Of a DNA stretch of 43,170 nt, positions 24,036-31,871 are shown piece after piece. Within the stretch, counting starts at the first letter, position 1; the number at the start of each line of letters is the position of its first letter. The position numbers and the translations under genes are program-made. This stretch comes from an uncultured Rhizobiaceae bacterium. GTDB taxonomy: Bacteria > Pseudomonadota > Alphaproteobacteria > Rhizobiales > Rhizobiaceae. The stretch lies in the NCBI GenBank assembly GCA_947259295.1, contig CAMYMG010000045.1, positions 1-43,170 on the forward strand, written 5' to 3'. The notes below the pieces were generated by a model, which was not told the origin of the DNA, did not search any database, and worked only from the letters and a program-made list of their open reading frames with translations.

Positions 24036-25091
24036 CTATTCGATGAATGGCTCGCACCATGGCCGCATCTCGATCGCGGCCTCCTTATCCTTTGGCGGCG
24101 GGTCGCGCTCGTCCCAGCACGGTCCGGGATCGAAACCGGTCATCGCGTCGAGATTGTCGCTGCGCGGCGTCGAGGACAGGTCAAGCTGCGCCGGGCCGAG
24201 GATTACCGCGCCCGGGAGGCCAACACCGGCCGGCGTCGCGAAGGCCGGCGGAATCGCGGCAGGGCTAACCTGAATGATGCCGTCGCCGCTCGGCGGCGGA
24301 AAATAGACGTTGTGCGTGCCGCCGAAATCGAGCGACACATAGATCACATCGGACGGCTGGAAAACGCCCTGCAACCCGCCATCTGCGATCGCCAGTCCGT
24401 CGATATTGTCGCCCTGGGGTCCTAGCCCGGGCTGCAGGCCGAGTTGCGTGCTCGTCACATAGACCTTGATGGCCGGGTTGGTCGAGGGATCATCGACATA
24501 GTATATCGTCGCCGCATCGAGGCCGAGCTTCTGGGCTGTATCGCGGTTGACCGAGAAATACACCGGCCGTTTCGTGCCGGGCGGCCACGAAATGCCGTCG
24601 ATCTCGGACTCGTCGGGCGAAGGCAGCGGCGTCAGGTTGATGTCCTCGGCGTCCTCGGCCTTCCACGGCCCGACGACGCGCCCGCTGCGCAGTACGTAGA
24701 GCCTGAATTTGTCGCCGGCATTGCCATTGCCGCTGCCGCGCGCCTCGTTGCTGACAATGCCGCCCGCGCCCACGCTCTCGCGCTGCACCGAATATTCGAG
24801 AGAAACGAAGAAGCCCGGCCCGATCGGCACCAGCTTGTCGATACCGTAGCTGAAGGCGTCTATGTCCGATTGCCGCGCGATCGGATCGTTCGGCATGCTG
24901 AGCAGTTGGTGCGCGATGTGAATATTGGCGCCGGTCTTGTCGATCAGATCGGCGGCATGGAAGCGCGACAGCACCTCGACCCTCGACAGTCCGTCGAGCG
25001 AAAAGTCGCCGGCGCCGACATTCTGCGCTCGCACCGCTCCGCAGCCGGCGAAGCCGGCCAGCATGAAGGCGATATAACCGCGCAATCTCAT
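24036..25091 (-). CDS. Exported protein of unknown function
   Basis: A 351-residue protein with an N-terminal signal sequence (MRLRGYIAFMLAGFAGCGAV). The FAGC at residues 14-17 could be a loose lipobox, or cleavage may occur after AVRA. The mature part is acidic, Pro/Gly-rich, and looks strand-rich (RFHAADLIDKTGANIHIAHQ, VYFSVNRDTAQKLGLDAATI, DVIYVSLDFGGTHNVYFPPP); two Cys near the end (PCWDERD, RPWCEPF) may pair. I do not recognise a family. The ATG at 25091 was chosen over 25106 for the signal sequence; neither has a good ribosome site. It is convergent with sitD. Confidence 0.75.
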   Translation of the reverse strand: MRLRGYIAFMLAGFAGCGAVRAQNVGAGDFSLDGLSRVEVLSRFHAADLIDKTGANIHIAHQLLSMPNDPIARQSDIDAFSYGIDKLVPIGPGFFVSLEYSVQRESVGAGGIVSNEARGSGNGNAGDKFRLYVLRSGRVVGPWKAEDAEDINLTPLPSPDESEIDGISWPPGTKRPVYFSVNRDTAQKLGLDAATIYYVDDPSTNPAIKVYVTSTQLGLQPGLGPQGDNIDGLAIADGGLQGVFQPSDVIYVSLDFGGTHNVYFPPPSGDGIIQVSPAAIPPAFATPAGVGLPGAVILGPAQLDLSSTPRSDNLDAMTGFDPGPCWDERDPPPKDKEAAIEMRPWCEPFIE

Positions 25092-25167
25092 GACGCTGAT
25101 GAGCATACCACGAACAGGCCGGGATCGCCAATTTGCCGCCGCATTCGCCTCCCCGCGCGTGCCTGCG

Positions 25168-25629
25168 TCAGGTAATCCGGCCGCCTCGGGTATTGCAGCC
25201 GATCATTGCGCGTCCTGTCGCCAGCAGCGCTGCAAACAGGATGAGCGCATTGACCGCGTGGCCGTATTCCCAGGAACGCCGCAATGCTTCCCAACCTTCG
25301 GGCGCTTCGGTCCAGTTGGCCGTCGCTTGGTTTCCGGGAAAGACGAAGCCGAAGAACACGCCAAGGCTGATGACGATCAGCGAGGCGGCAATCAACGCGT
25401 AGCCGGCCGCACCGCCGCCGCGCCTGCGCTCGGCGATATAGAGCGCGATGTTGGCGACGATCGCCCCGGCAATCGGCACGATGAACCAGGCCCAGCCCGC
25501 ATAAATTCCCTGCACGGTAAAATAGGCTTCTTCGTCGAGGCCGATCTTCCCCGGCACTTCGAAGAAATGCGCACCGCTCGGCACCAGCGTCAGCGCCGTC
25601 AGTGCCAGTGCGACAAGTTTGAGAATCAT
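25168..25629 (-). CDS. Small integral membrane protein (DUF1772-like)
   Basis: A 153-residue protein with four predicted helices: 3-16, about 36-58, about 70-90 and 126-143. The pattern PSGAHFFEVPGKIGL, then FVFPGNQATANWTEAP and WEYGHAVNA resembles the DUF1772 (anthrone-oxygenase-like) membrane family, where such conserved His, Asn and Trp residues sit near the helices; I hold this loosely. No enzymatic role is implied. The ATG at 25629 has GGGAGAAC just upstream. The same frame is open up to 25911, but that stretch overlaps the divergent gene at 25793 and is noncoding. Confidence 0.75.
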   Translation of the reverse strand: MILKLVALALTALTLVPSGAHFFEVPGKIGLDEEAYFTVQGIYAGWAWFIVPIAGAIVANIALYIAERRRGGGAAGYALIAASLIVISLGVFFGFVFPGNQATANWTEAPEGWEALRRSWEYGHAVNALILFAALLATGRAMIGCNTRGGRIT

Positions 25630-25792
25630 GGCGTTCTCCCATCGAGTGGTGTCTGGGACAGTCAGCGCAACGCAGTCTCCCGGCCGCTGTTCCAACCGCC
25701 AACCATTCCGTTGCGTCAGCCAAGCTTGCCAGCCATTGCCGACACGCCCATACTCGGAGCGAAATTCCTGGTATGCGCATGGGAGGGAAGAC

Positions 25793-26038
25793 ATGACCGA
25801 CCGGAATATTCGCCCGCGCCTTGCTGCAATCCTTTGCGGCTCGACCCTGGCTCTGTCGGCCAGCACCGCCACGGTCTCGGCCAAGACAGTCGTCGTCCAG
25901 CGAACCCACATCTATGTCTACACGCTGCCCAAGGGCTGCGTGAAAACCACCTACAGCGGTGGCGTGGTCGTCTGGAAATGCGGTTCGCTCTATTACCAGC
26001 CTTATGAGGGCCGCTACGTCCGCGTTTACATAAACTGA
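25793..26038 (+). CDS. Small exported protein of unknown function
   Basis: An 81-residue protein with a signal peptide (cleavage probably after VSA, residue 30). The short mature part is rich in Tyr and Val, with two Cys (C49 in PKGCVKT, C63 in VWKCGSL) likely to form a disulfide, and ends YVRVYIN. It is probably a small periplasmic or surface protein of about 50 residues. A very good ribosome site, GGGAGGGAAG, precedes the ATG. It is divergent from the membrane protein at 25168-25629 and convergent with the GntR gene. Confidence 0.75.
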   Translation: MTDRNIRPRLAAILCGSTLALSASTATVSAKTVVVQRTHIYVYTLPKGCVKTTYSGGVVVWKCGSLYYQPYEGRYVRVYIN

Positions 26039-26054
26039 TCGCGCCGTCGCCCGA

Positions 26055-26813
26055 TCATCCCTTGGCGAATTGCGCCACCAGCTCGTGGCTGGCTCCGGGA
26101 TAGATCAGCGTCGCATGGGTGATCGGCGCGTCGCCGCTACGCGTGCGCCGTTCGATCACCAGGCAGGCGCTCCCCGGCGCGATCTTGAGCGTGTGCGCCT
26201 CCGCCGTGCTGGCGTTCAGTGCGCGTATCCGGTGCTCGGCGAGGCTCCACGGTACGCGGCTCAGCAGCCAGGTTCCGGGCGGCGCGTCCTCGAACATCTC
26301 GTCCGCCGCCTCCGGCACCGTCGCCAGGCTGATCAGCCGCCGCTCCAGGCAGAACGGCCGCTCGCCGGCATGATGCACGCACACCGTCTCCAGCACCTCG
26401 GCCGGCAGCGGCAGGTCGATGCGATCGCGGTCGGCTTCCGCCAGCGGCCGCACCCGCCGCTCGACGATGCTGTAGCGGTAGGGCAGCCCCAGCGCCTGCA
26501 CCTCGCGCCGCAGGTCGTTGATCTCCATCACCGCTGACTGCACATGCGGGAAGCGCACATAGGTGCCGGCCTTGCGGCGCCGCTCGATCAGCCCCTTGCG
26601 CACCAGTTCGCCGAGCGCCTTGTTGACGGTCATGCGCGAGCAGCCGTAGCTCGCCATCAACTCGTGCTCGAACGGGATGCGGTGGCCGGGCGGCCAGTCG
26701 CCCGACAGGATGCGGCCCTCGACGTCGTTCAGGATGCGCTGGTGCAGCGAGCGCGGCGCCGGACCCGAACCGGGCCCGCCTGCCGCGTCCTGCGGTGGCG
26801 CGCTGTCAGCCAT
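26055..26813 (-). CDS. GntR family regulator, HutC subfamily
   Basis: A 252-residue repressor-type regulator. The winged helix (about 22-88) carries GHRIPFEHELMASYGCSRMTVNKALGELV, very close to histidine utilization repressors. The UTRA ligand domain follows (about 95-245; VCVHHAGERPFCLERRLIS, then GDAPITHATLIYPG). It is the last gene of the ABC transporter operon and overlaps the ATPase gene by 8 bases. A perfect palindrome with the HutC-subfamily core GTnTAnAC lies at the operon promoter (29491-29506), so it most likely represses its own operon until the transported compound or a product binds the UTRA domain. No hut catabolic genes are in the window, so the effector need not be urocanate. 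Confidence 0.88.
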   Translation of the reverse strand: MADSAPPQDAAGGPGSGPAPRSLHQRILNDVEGRILSGDWPPGHRIPFEHELMASYGCSRMTVNKALGELVRKGLIERRRKAGTYVRFPHVQSAVMEINDLRREVQALGLPYRYSIVERRVRPLAEADRDRIDLPLPAEVLETVCVHHAGERPFCLERRLISLATVPEAADEMFEDAPPGTWLLSRVPWSLAEHRIRALNASTAEAHTLKIAPGSACLVIERRTRSGDAPITHATLIYPGASHELVAQFAKG

Positions 26814-27621
26814 GTGCCGCCGCGGCGATCGCCTCGCTGCGGATCTCCTCGGTCAGCTTCAGCCTCAGTGCCGAAAACTCCGGCGTCGCCTTGATCGTGT
26901 AGTGGCGCGGATGCGGCAGGTCGACCGGCGTGATCGACTTGATGCGGCCGGGCCGTGCCGTCATCGTCACCACCCGCGAGGCCATGAATACCGCCTCCTC
27001 GATGTCGTGCGTGACGAAGATCACCGTCTTCTGCTCGCGCTCCCAGATGCCGAGCAGCAGCTCCTGCATCAGCCCGCGCGTCTGGTTGTCGAGCGCCCCG
27101 AACGGTTCGTCGAGCAGCAGGATCTTCGGGTCGTTGGCGAGCGCCCGGGCAATCGCCGTGCGCTGCTGCATGCCGCCCGAAAGCTGCTTCGGCCAGTGAT
27201 GCTCGAAACCGCGCAGCCCCACCTTGTCGATATAGCTGTCGACGATCTCGCGCCGCTCCTTCTCCGCCACGCCGCGCTCGCGCAGGCCGAATTCGACATT
27301 CTCGCGCACCGTCAGCCAAGGAAACAGCGTGTAGGACTGGAACACCATGCCACGGTCGGCACCCGGTCCGCGCACCACCTTGCCCTCCAGCGCCACCGTG
27401 CCGGTCGTCGGGCTGTCGAGCCCGGCGATGATGCGCAGAAGCGTCGACTTCCCGCAGCCCGACGGCCCGAGCACGGTGACGAAGTCGTTTCGCGCAATGT
27501 CGAGATCGGTCGGCTGCAGCGCCACCGTCGGCTTGCCGCCATGCACGCCCGGAAAGGTCCGCCCGACGCCCTTGATCTGCAGTTCCACCGGCACCGTCGC
27601 CGTGCTGTCGGCCGCGCTCAT
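26806..27621 (-). CDS. ABC transporter ATP-binding protein (SsuB/TauB type)
   Basis: A 271-residue ATPase of the nitrate/sulfonate/taurine class: Walker A GPSGCGKST (K58), signature LSGGMQQRTAIARAL, Walker B ILLLDEPFGALD and the switch region VTHDIEEAV. It energises import through the permease encoded just upstream. Start ATG at 27621 in a 4-nt ATGA overlap with the permease stop; the open frame further upstream is a shadow of the permease gene. Confidence 0.9.
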   Translation of the reverse strand: MSAADSTATVPVELQIKGVGRTFPGVHGGKPTVALQPTDLDIARNDFVTVLGPSGCGKSTLLRIIAGLDSPTTGTVALEGKVVRGPGADRGMVFQSYTLFPWLTVRENVEFGLRERGVAEKERREIVDSYIDKVGLRGFEHHWPKQLSGGMQQRTAIARALANDPKILLLDEPFGALDNQTRGLMQELLLGIWEREQKTVIFVTHDIEEAVFMASRVVTMTARPGRIKSITPVDLPHPRHYTIKATPEFSALRLKLTEEIRSEAIAAAAHG

Positions 27622-28391
27622 GCCAGCCTCCAGGCGAACAGCCGGCGGTTGAGCGACTTGAAGGCGAAGTCGGAGATCAGCCCGATCAGCCCGATGACGA
27701 TGATGCCGAAGATGATCTGCCCGGTCGCCAGCAGCGCCTGCGAATTGATGATCATGTAGCCGATGCCGGACGAGGCGCCGATCAGCTCGGCGACGATCAC
27801 GTAGGTCCATGCCCAGCCGAGCACGAGGCGCAGCACCTCGGCGATATCGGGCGCATTGGCCGGGATCAGCACCCGCCGCACCACGCCGCTGTGGCTGGAG
27901 CCCAGCGTATAAGCCGCCTCGACGAGGTCACGCCGCGTGTTGGCCACCCCGACGGCGATCATCAAAATGATCTGGAACACCGCGCCGATGAAGATGACCA
28001 GCAGCTTCTGCGTCTCGCCGATGCCGGCCCACAGGATCAGCAGCGGCACGAAGGCCGAGGCCGGCAGATAGCGGGCGAAGGACACGAAGGGTTCGAGCAG
28101 CGCCTCGATCGGCTTGTATGCGCCCATCGCAATGCCGAGCGGCACGGCGACCAGCGAGGCGATGGCAAAGCCTCCGACGACGCGCCACACCGTCATGCCG
28201 ATGTCGTAGCCGAAACCTTGGTTGACCATCAGGTCGTAGCCGTCGGCCAGCATCGTCAGCGGGTCGGCAAGGAAGGTTCTTGAGACGAAGCCGCCGAGCG
28301 TCGCATAGGCCCAGCCGGCGAAGAACAGGGCGAAGAACAGCAGCCCGAGCAGCAGCCGCGTCGTCGCGCTTATGGGTTTGAGCGGTTGCAT
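27618..28391 (-). CDS. ABC transporter permease (SsuC/TauC type)
   Basis: A 257-residue permease with about six helices. The cytoplasmic EAA loop that contacts the ATPase is EAAYTLGSSHSGVVRRVLIP; the family-typical PLLILWAGIGE precedes it. It works with the binding protein encoded 69 bases upstream and the ATPase that overlaps it. The substrate cannot be told from the permease. Confidence 0.9.
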   Translation of the reverse strand: MQPLKPISATTRLLLGLLFFALFFAGWAYATLGGFVSRTFLADPLTMLADGYDLMVNQGFGYDIGMTVWRVVGGFAIASLVAVPLGIAMGAYKPIEALLEPFVSFARYLPASAFVPLLILWAGIGETQKLLVIFIGAVFQIILMIAVGVANTRRDLVEAAYTLGSSHSGVVRRVLIPANAPDIAEVLRLVLGWAWTYVIVAELIGASSGIGYMIINSQALLATGQIIFGIIVIGLIGLISDFAFKSLNRRLFAWRLA

Positions 28392-28460
28392 AGGTCCTGC
28401 TGTGCATGGTCGCGGGCACCCGCCTGTTGCGGACGCCCGGACTGGTCCTCGGGAGGACGG

Positions 28461-29411
28461 TTACTTGATGTAGGACGTGTCGGCGAGGTTCGAGAGGTCG
28501 GGCTTTTCCTTGATCACGCCCATCGTCAGCAGCAGGTCCGCGGCCTCTTCGCTGAACGTCTTGAACGTCGACTCGAAGAACTTCTGGTTGGCCGCCTTGT
28601 CCTGCCATTCCAGGTTCGCTGCCGACTTGCCGAAATCCTCGCCCGACTGCTTCACGTCGGCACCCATGATCTCGTAGGACTTGTCCTTGTCCGACGCGAT
28701 CATCTCGAGCGCCTCGAAATAGCTGTTGGCCAGCGCCTGCGCGGCTTCCGGGTTTTCCTTCAGAAAGGCCGGCGTGCAACCAAACGTGTCCATCACCGCC
28801 GGATAGTCGAGCGTGGTGGCGATGATCTTGCCCTTGTCGGGCTCGGCGCGCACCGACGACAGGTATGGCTCGTAGGTCATGGCGGCGTCGTTCTGGCCGG
28901 CCAGGAACGCCTGCGCTGCCGGACCGGGTTCCATGTTGACGACCTTCACGTCGTCGAGCGTCATGCCGTTCTTCGACAGGATCCAGCCGAGGTAGAAATA
29001 GGGCGAGGTGCCGGGCGCGGAGGCCGCGATCGACTTGCCCTTCAGGTCGGCGATGCTCTCGATGTCCGGACGCACCACCATGCCGTCGGCGCCATGCGAC
29101 ATGTCGAGCTGGAAGATCTGTGTCGTCGCCACGCCGGCGGCGTTCCAGACGATCCAGGTCTCGACCGTCGTCGCCGCGCACTGGATGTCGCCCGAAGCGA
29201 GCGCCAGGTGGCGGCTGGCCTGCGGCACCTTGACGATGTTCACGTCGAGGCCGTTCTTCTTGAAGATGCCGGCCTCCTTGGCCAGCGTCAGCGGCGCGAA
29301 GCCGGTCCAGCCGGACATGCCGATCGAGACTGCCGTGTCGGCCGCCGCGGAGCCGGCCGCGAGGCCGAGCGAAGCCGCCACGGAGGCGGCGAAGAGCCAT
29401 GATTTCTTCAT
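28461..29411 (-). CDS. ABC transporter substrate-binding protein (NMT1/SsuA family)
   Basis: A 316-residue periplasmic protein. A signal peptide (MKKSWLFAASVAASLGLAAG, cleaved near AAAD) is followed by the family pattern SGWTGFAPLTLAKEAGIFKKNG, then TVETW, DLKGKSIAA and AFLAGQNDAAMTYEPYL. The NMT1/SsuA fold carries nitrate, sulfonates, taurine, thiamine precursors and others, and I cannot choose between them; the HutC-type regulator at the end of the operon hints at a nitrogenous or aromatic-ring metabolite. GGGGAA lies just before the ATG at 29411; the open frame upstream runs through the promoter and is noncoding. Confidence 0.88.
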   Translation of the reverse strand: MKKSWLFAASVAASLGLAAGSAAADTAVSIGMSGWTGFAPLTLAKEAGIFKKNGLDVNIVKVPQASRHLALASGDIQCAATTVETWIVWNAAGVATTQIFQLDMSHGADGMVVRPDIESIADLKGKSIAASAPGTSPYFYLGWILSKNGMTLDDVKVVNMEPGPAAQAFLAGQNDAAMTYEPYLSSVRAEPDKGKIIATTLDYPAVMDTFGCTPAFLKENPEAAQALANSYFEALEMIASDKDKSYEIMGADVKQSGEDFGKSAANLEWQDKAANQKFFESTFKTFSEEAADLLLTMGVIKEKPDLSNLADTSYIK

Positions 29412-29469
29412 CTGAGTTCCCCTGTTGTCGTTTTTCTGTGCAGGTGCTTTTGGTGCCTTGTCCACGGGC

Positions 29470-29499
29470 ATAGTAGCCATGCTGCTTTTCTTTTGTCTA
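29470..29499 (-). promoter_or_regulatory. Candidate promoter of the importer operon
   Basis: On the minus strand TAGACA (29494-29499, five of six to TTGACA) and TACTAT (29470-29475) are spaced by 18 bases and lie about 60 bases before the first start codon. The -35 box lies inside the palindrome at 29491-29506, as expected for a repressed promoter. Confidence 0.5.
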
Positions 29500-29506
29500 G
29501 ACAAAA
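29491..29506. promoter_or_regulatory. Operator for the HutC-type GntR regulator
   Basis: TTTTGTCTAGACAAAA is a perfect 16-bp palindrome. Its core GTCTAGAC fits the GTnTAnAC pattern known for the HutC subfamily of GntR regulators. It overlaps the candidate -35 box of the importer operon whose last gene encodes such a regulator. No second copy was noticed in the window. Confidence 0.75.
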
Positions 29507-29619
29507 TGCCCGCCGCCTCCGCCGCGGCCGCTGTGGTCAATCCCGCGGCACTTTGCTATCCTGCCACCACTTCGGGACGGCATGTGCATTCAACTCAGCG
29601 ACAATGAGAGGATCGGGCC

Positions 29620-30264
29620 ATGACACCGTGGGAAATCAAGGCCACCGAATTCACCAACTGCAACTGCGCCTATGGCTGCCCCTGCCAGTTCAACGCGCTG
29701 CCGACGCACGGCCACTGCTGCGCCGTCGCCAGCATCCGGGTGGATGAGGGTCATCACGGCGACACGCGCCTCGACGGCATCTGCTTCGGTGGCATCTTCG
29801 AATGGCCCGGCGCCATCCACGAGGGCCGCGGCCGCTGCCAGCCCTTTGTCGACGAGCGCGCCTCGCCGGCCCAGCGCGAGGCGTTGCTCCGCATCATGTC
29901 AGGCGAGGACACCGAGCCGATGGCCACCATGTTCGCCGTTTTCGCCACCACTCTTGATACGGTCTTCGATCCGCTCTTCCTGCCGGTCGACTTCGCCGTC
30001 GACGTCGACAGGCGCACCGCGCGCGTCTCGGTGCCCGGCCTCTTCGAGACGACCGGCGAGCCGATCCGCAATCCGGTCACCGGCGACGAGCACCGCGCCC
30101 GCATCGACCTGCCGCACGGCTTCGAATACGAGATCGCCGAGATGGGCAGCGGCCGCTCCGTCACCGAAGGCAACATCAGGCTGAAGCTCGCCGGCAGCTA
30201 CGGCCAGTTCGCCCACCTCCACCTCGACAACCGGGGCGTCGTCAGGCACCGCACGGCCGCCTGA
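29620..30264 (+). CDS. DUF1326 domain protein, Cys-rich N-terminus
   Basis: A 214-residue protein of the DUF1326 family, function unknown. The N-terminus holds a dense set of possible metal ligands: C14, C16, C20, C22, H30, H32, C33 and C34 (NCNCAYGCPCQF, then THGHCC), followed by C55 and C73. There is no signal peptide, so it is probably cytoplasmic. The rest looks strand-rich. It is paired with the DUF2182 membrane protein 7 bases downstream, an association I know from other proteobacteria. A GAGAGGATCGG stretch upstream of the ATG serves as the ribosome site. Confidence 0.85.
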   Translation: MTPWEIKATEFTNCNCAYGCPCQFNALPTHGHCCAVASIRVDEGHHGDTRLDGICFGGIFEWPGAIHEGRGRCQPFVDERASPAQREALLRIMSGEDTEPMATMFAVFATTLDTVFDPLFLPVDFAVDVDRRTARVSVPGLFETTGEPIRNPVTGDEHRARIDLPHGFEYEIAEMGSGRSVTEGNIRLKLAGSYGQFAHLHLDNRGVVRHRTAA

Positions 30265-30271
30265 GCCGGCC

Positions 30272-31084
30272 ATGGCGGCCGGGATCGAGGCCCTCCTGCG
30301 GCGCGACCGCCAGATCGTGGTGGGCGCGCTCGCCGTGCTCGTCATCCTCGCCTGGGCCTGGCTGCTCGCCGGTTCCGGCACCGGCATGAGCATGCGCGCC
30401 ATGACCACCGCCGTCTTCCCGCCGCCCGCAATGCCGTACGATCCGATGCCGTGGAGCCCCGCCTACGCCTCGGTCATGCTCGCCATGTGGGCGGTGATGA
30501 TGGTCGCCATGATGCTCCCGAGCGCTGCTCCCGTCATCCTGCTCTACGCCCATGCCTGGCGCAGCGAACAGCAGCGCGGCCGCATCGCGCCCGGCCGCCC
30601 GCCCGTGGCCGCATTCGTCGCCGGCTACCTGACGGTCTGGACCGGCTTCGCCGTCGCCGCCACGGCCCTGCAATACGGTCTCGAGCGCAGCGGGCTCGTG
30701 CACGGTATGCTGATGTGGAGCACCAGCAGTTCGCTCTCGGCCGCCATTCTCGTCGCCGCCGGCCTCTACCAGTTCCTGCCGGCCAAGCAGGCCTGTCTCA
30801 GGCAGTGCCGCTCGCCCGCCGCCGTCATCGCAGGCCGATTCAGGCCGGGCGGCCTTGCGGCCTGGCGCATCGGCCTCGTCCACGGCCTCTACTGCCTCCG
30901 CTGCTGCTGGGCGCTGATGGCGCTGCTCTTCGTCGGCGGCGTCATGAACCTCTTGTGGATTGCCGGCCTCACCCTTGTCGTCGTTGCCGAAAAACTGCTT
31001 CCCGCCGGCCCCCTCCTGTCCAAGCTCCTCGGCGCTCTGATGATCCTCGCCGGCCTCTGGCTCGGCCTAGCCGGCCTAGCCTGA
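30272..31084 (+). CDS. DUF2182 integral membrane protein, Met/Cys-rich
   Basis: A 270-residue protein with six or seven helices, of the DUF2182 family (annotated as predicted metal-binding membrane proteins). The second helix region is full of methionines (M39, M41, M44, M54, M59, M69, M72, M76, M77, M80, M81; AMWAVMMVAMMLPSAAP), and two Cys clusters follow (C175/C179 in ACLRQC; C208, C211, C212 in YCLRCC, near H204). Such Met/Cys/His arrangements suit copper or another soft metal. It lies 7 bases after DUF1326 and is surely co-transcribed. Function unproven. No ribosome site is obvious, consistent with coupled translation. Confidence 0.85.
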   Translation: MAAGIEALLRRDRQIVVGALAVLVILAWAWLLAGSGTGMSMRAMTTAVFPPPAMPYDPMPWSPAYASVMLAMWAVMMVAMMLPSAAPVILLYAHAWRSEQQRGRIAPGRPPVAAFVAGYLTVWTGFAVAATALQYGLERSGLVHGMLMWSTSSSLSAAILVAAGLYQFLPAKQACLRQCRSPAAVIAGRFRPGGLAAWRIGLVHGLYCLRCCWALMALLFVGGVMNLLWIAGLTLVVVAEKLLPAGPLLSKLLGALMILAGLWLGLAGLA

Positions 31085-31088
31085 CGCC

Positions 31089-31592
31089 TCAGTACTTCCG
31101 GCTGTCATAGGCCCAGTGCAGCAGCGCCTGCCGCTGCTTCGGCCGGCAGAAGATGTCGCCCTGCTCGCAGTTGTTCCGGATTTGCCCGATGTGTCGGCGC
31201 ATTGCGCGCCAGCGGCCGATCTGGCGCCTGTCCTCGCCCTCGATGCGCCGGCCGAGATAGTAGCGACAATACCACTGGAACCAGCCGCGCGGGTCGTCCT
31301 CAAATATCCAGCCCTTCTGCCGCCACACCGACAGCTTCTGGCTGGCATCGACCTTGAAGAAGTTGAGCGACGGATCGCGCCCGCCGGGTGACAGCTTCGC
31401 CCCCTCGAACCAGTCTTGCGGAAACTCGTCCCTGCCGTCTGTCATGTACTTGCCGCCGAACACGCCAAGCGCCAGCATCTCCTTCGGCGTCAGTTCCGGC
31501 TCGAACCCCTCGCCGAACTCCTTGCCCATGGGCGCCGACAGTTCGTAGCTGTAGCCCTGCTGCATTTGGTCGTTGACGGTGATGGTGCGCAT
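31089..31592 (-). CDS. Conserved hypothetical protein
   Basis: A 167-residue soluble protein without signal peptide or membrane segment. Striking stretches are LTPKEMLALGVFGGKYMTD, DASQKLSVWRQKGWIFEDDP, RGWFQWYCRYYLGRR and RQALLHWAYDSRKY: aromatic-rich and highly patterned, the look of a conserved family. I believe similar proteins occur widely, possibly also in fungi, without known function; that is from memory. GGAGGCAAC directly before the ATG gives a strong start. It is convergent with the DUF2182 gene, with 4 bases between the stops. Confidence 0.75.
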   Translation of the reverse strand: MRTITVNDQMQQGYSYELSAPMGKEFGEGFEPELTPKEMLALGVFGGKYMTDGRDEFPQDWFEGAKLSPGGRDPSLNFFKVDASQKLSVWRQKGWIFEDDPRGWFQWYCRYYLGRRIEGEDRRQIGRWRAMRRHIGQIRNNCEQGDIFCRPKQRQALLHWAYDSRKY

Positions 31593-31871
31593 GTTGCCTC
31601 CGGCCTAGTCTGGCATACGCGGCAGCTCGCCTGCCGGATCATCGCCCGGGCACCAATTCGCCCCACGCTCCGCCGCACCTCGAAATAGCGGCCTTTTCGA
31701 AAGACTCGGGCCGCAGCCTCGCCCAACCTTCCGGCTTGTCCCTGGCCTTGGCAATGCCGTCGTCTGGCCTTTGCCTTGCTGTCGATCCCGACCAGAATAG
31801 GCGGCGGTCACCGGCCGACCAGCCGGCACCATCGATGCGAGGGACGCGGGGGTGTCCGGAAGGAAACAGCC

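Noticed and set aside
25630..25911. N-terminal extension of the membrane protein at 25168-25629
   Set aside because: It overlaps the divergent 81-residue gene and its ribosome site; the hydrophobic start at 25629 has a good site of its own.
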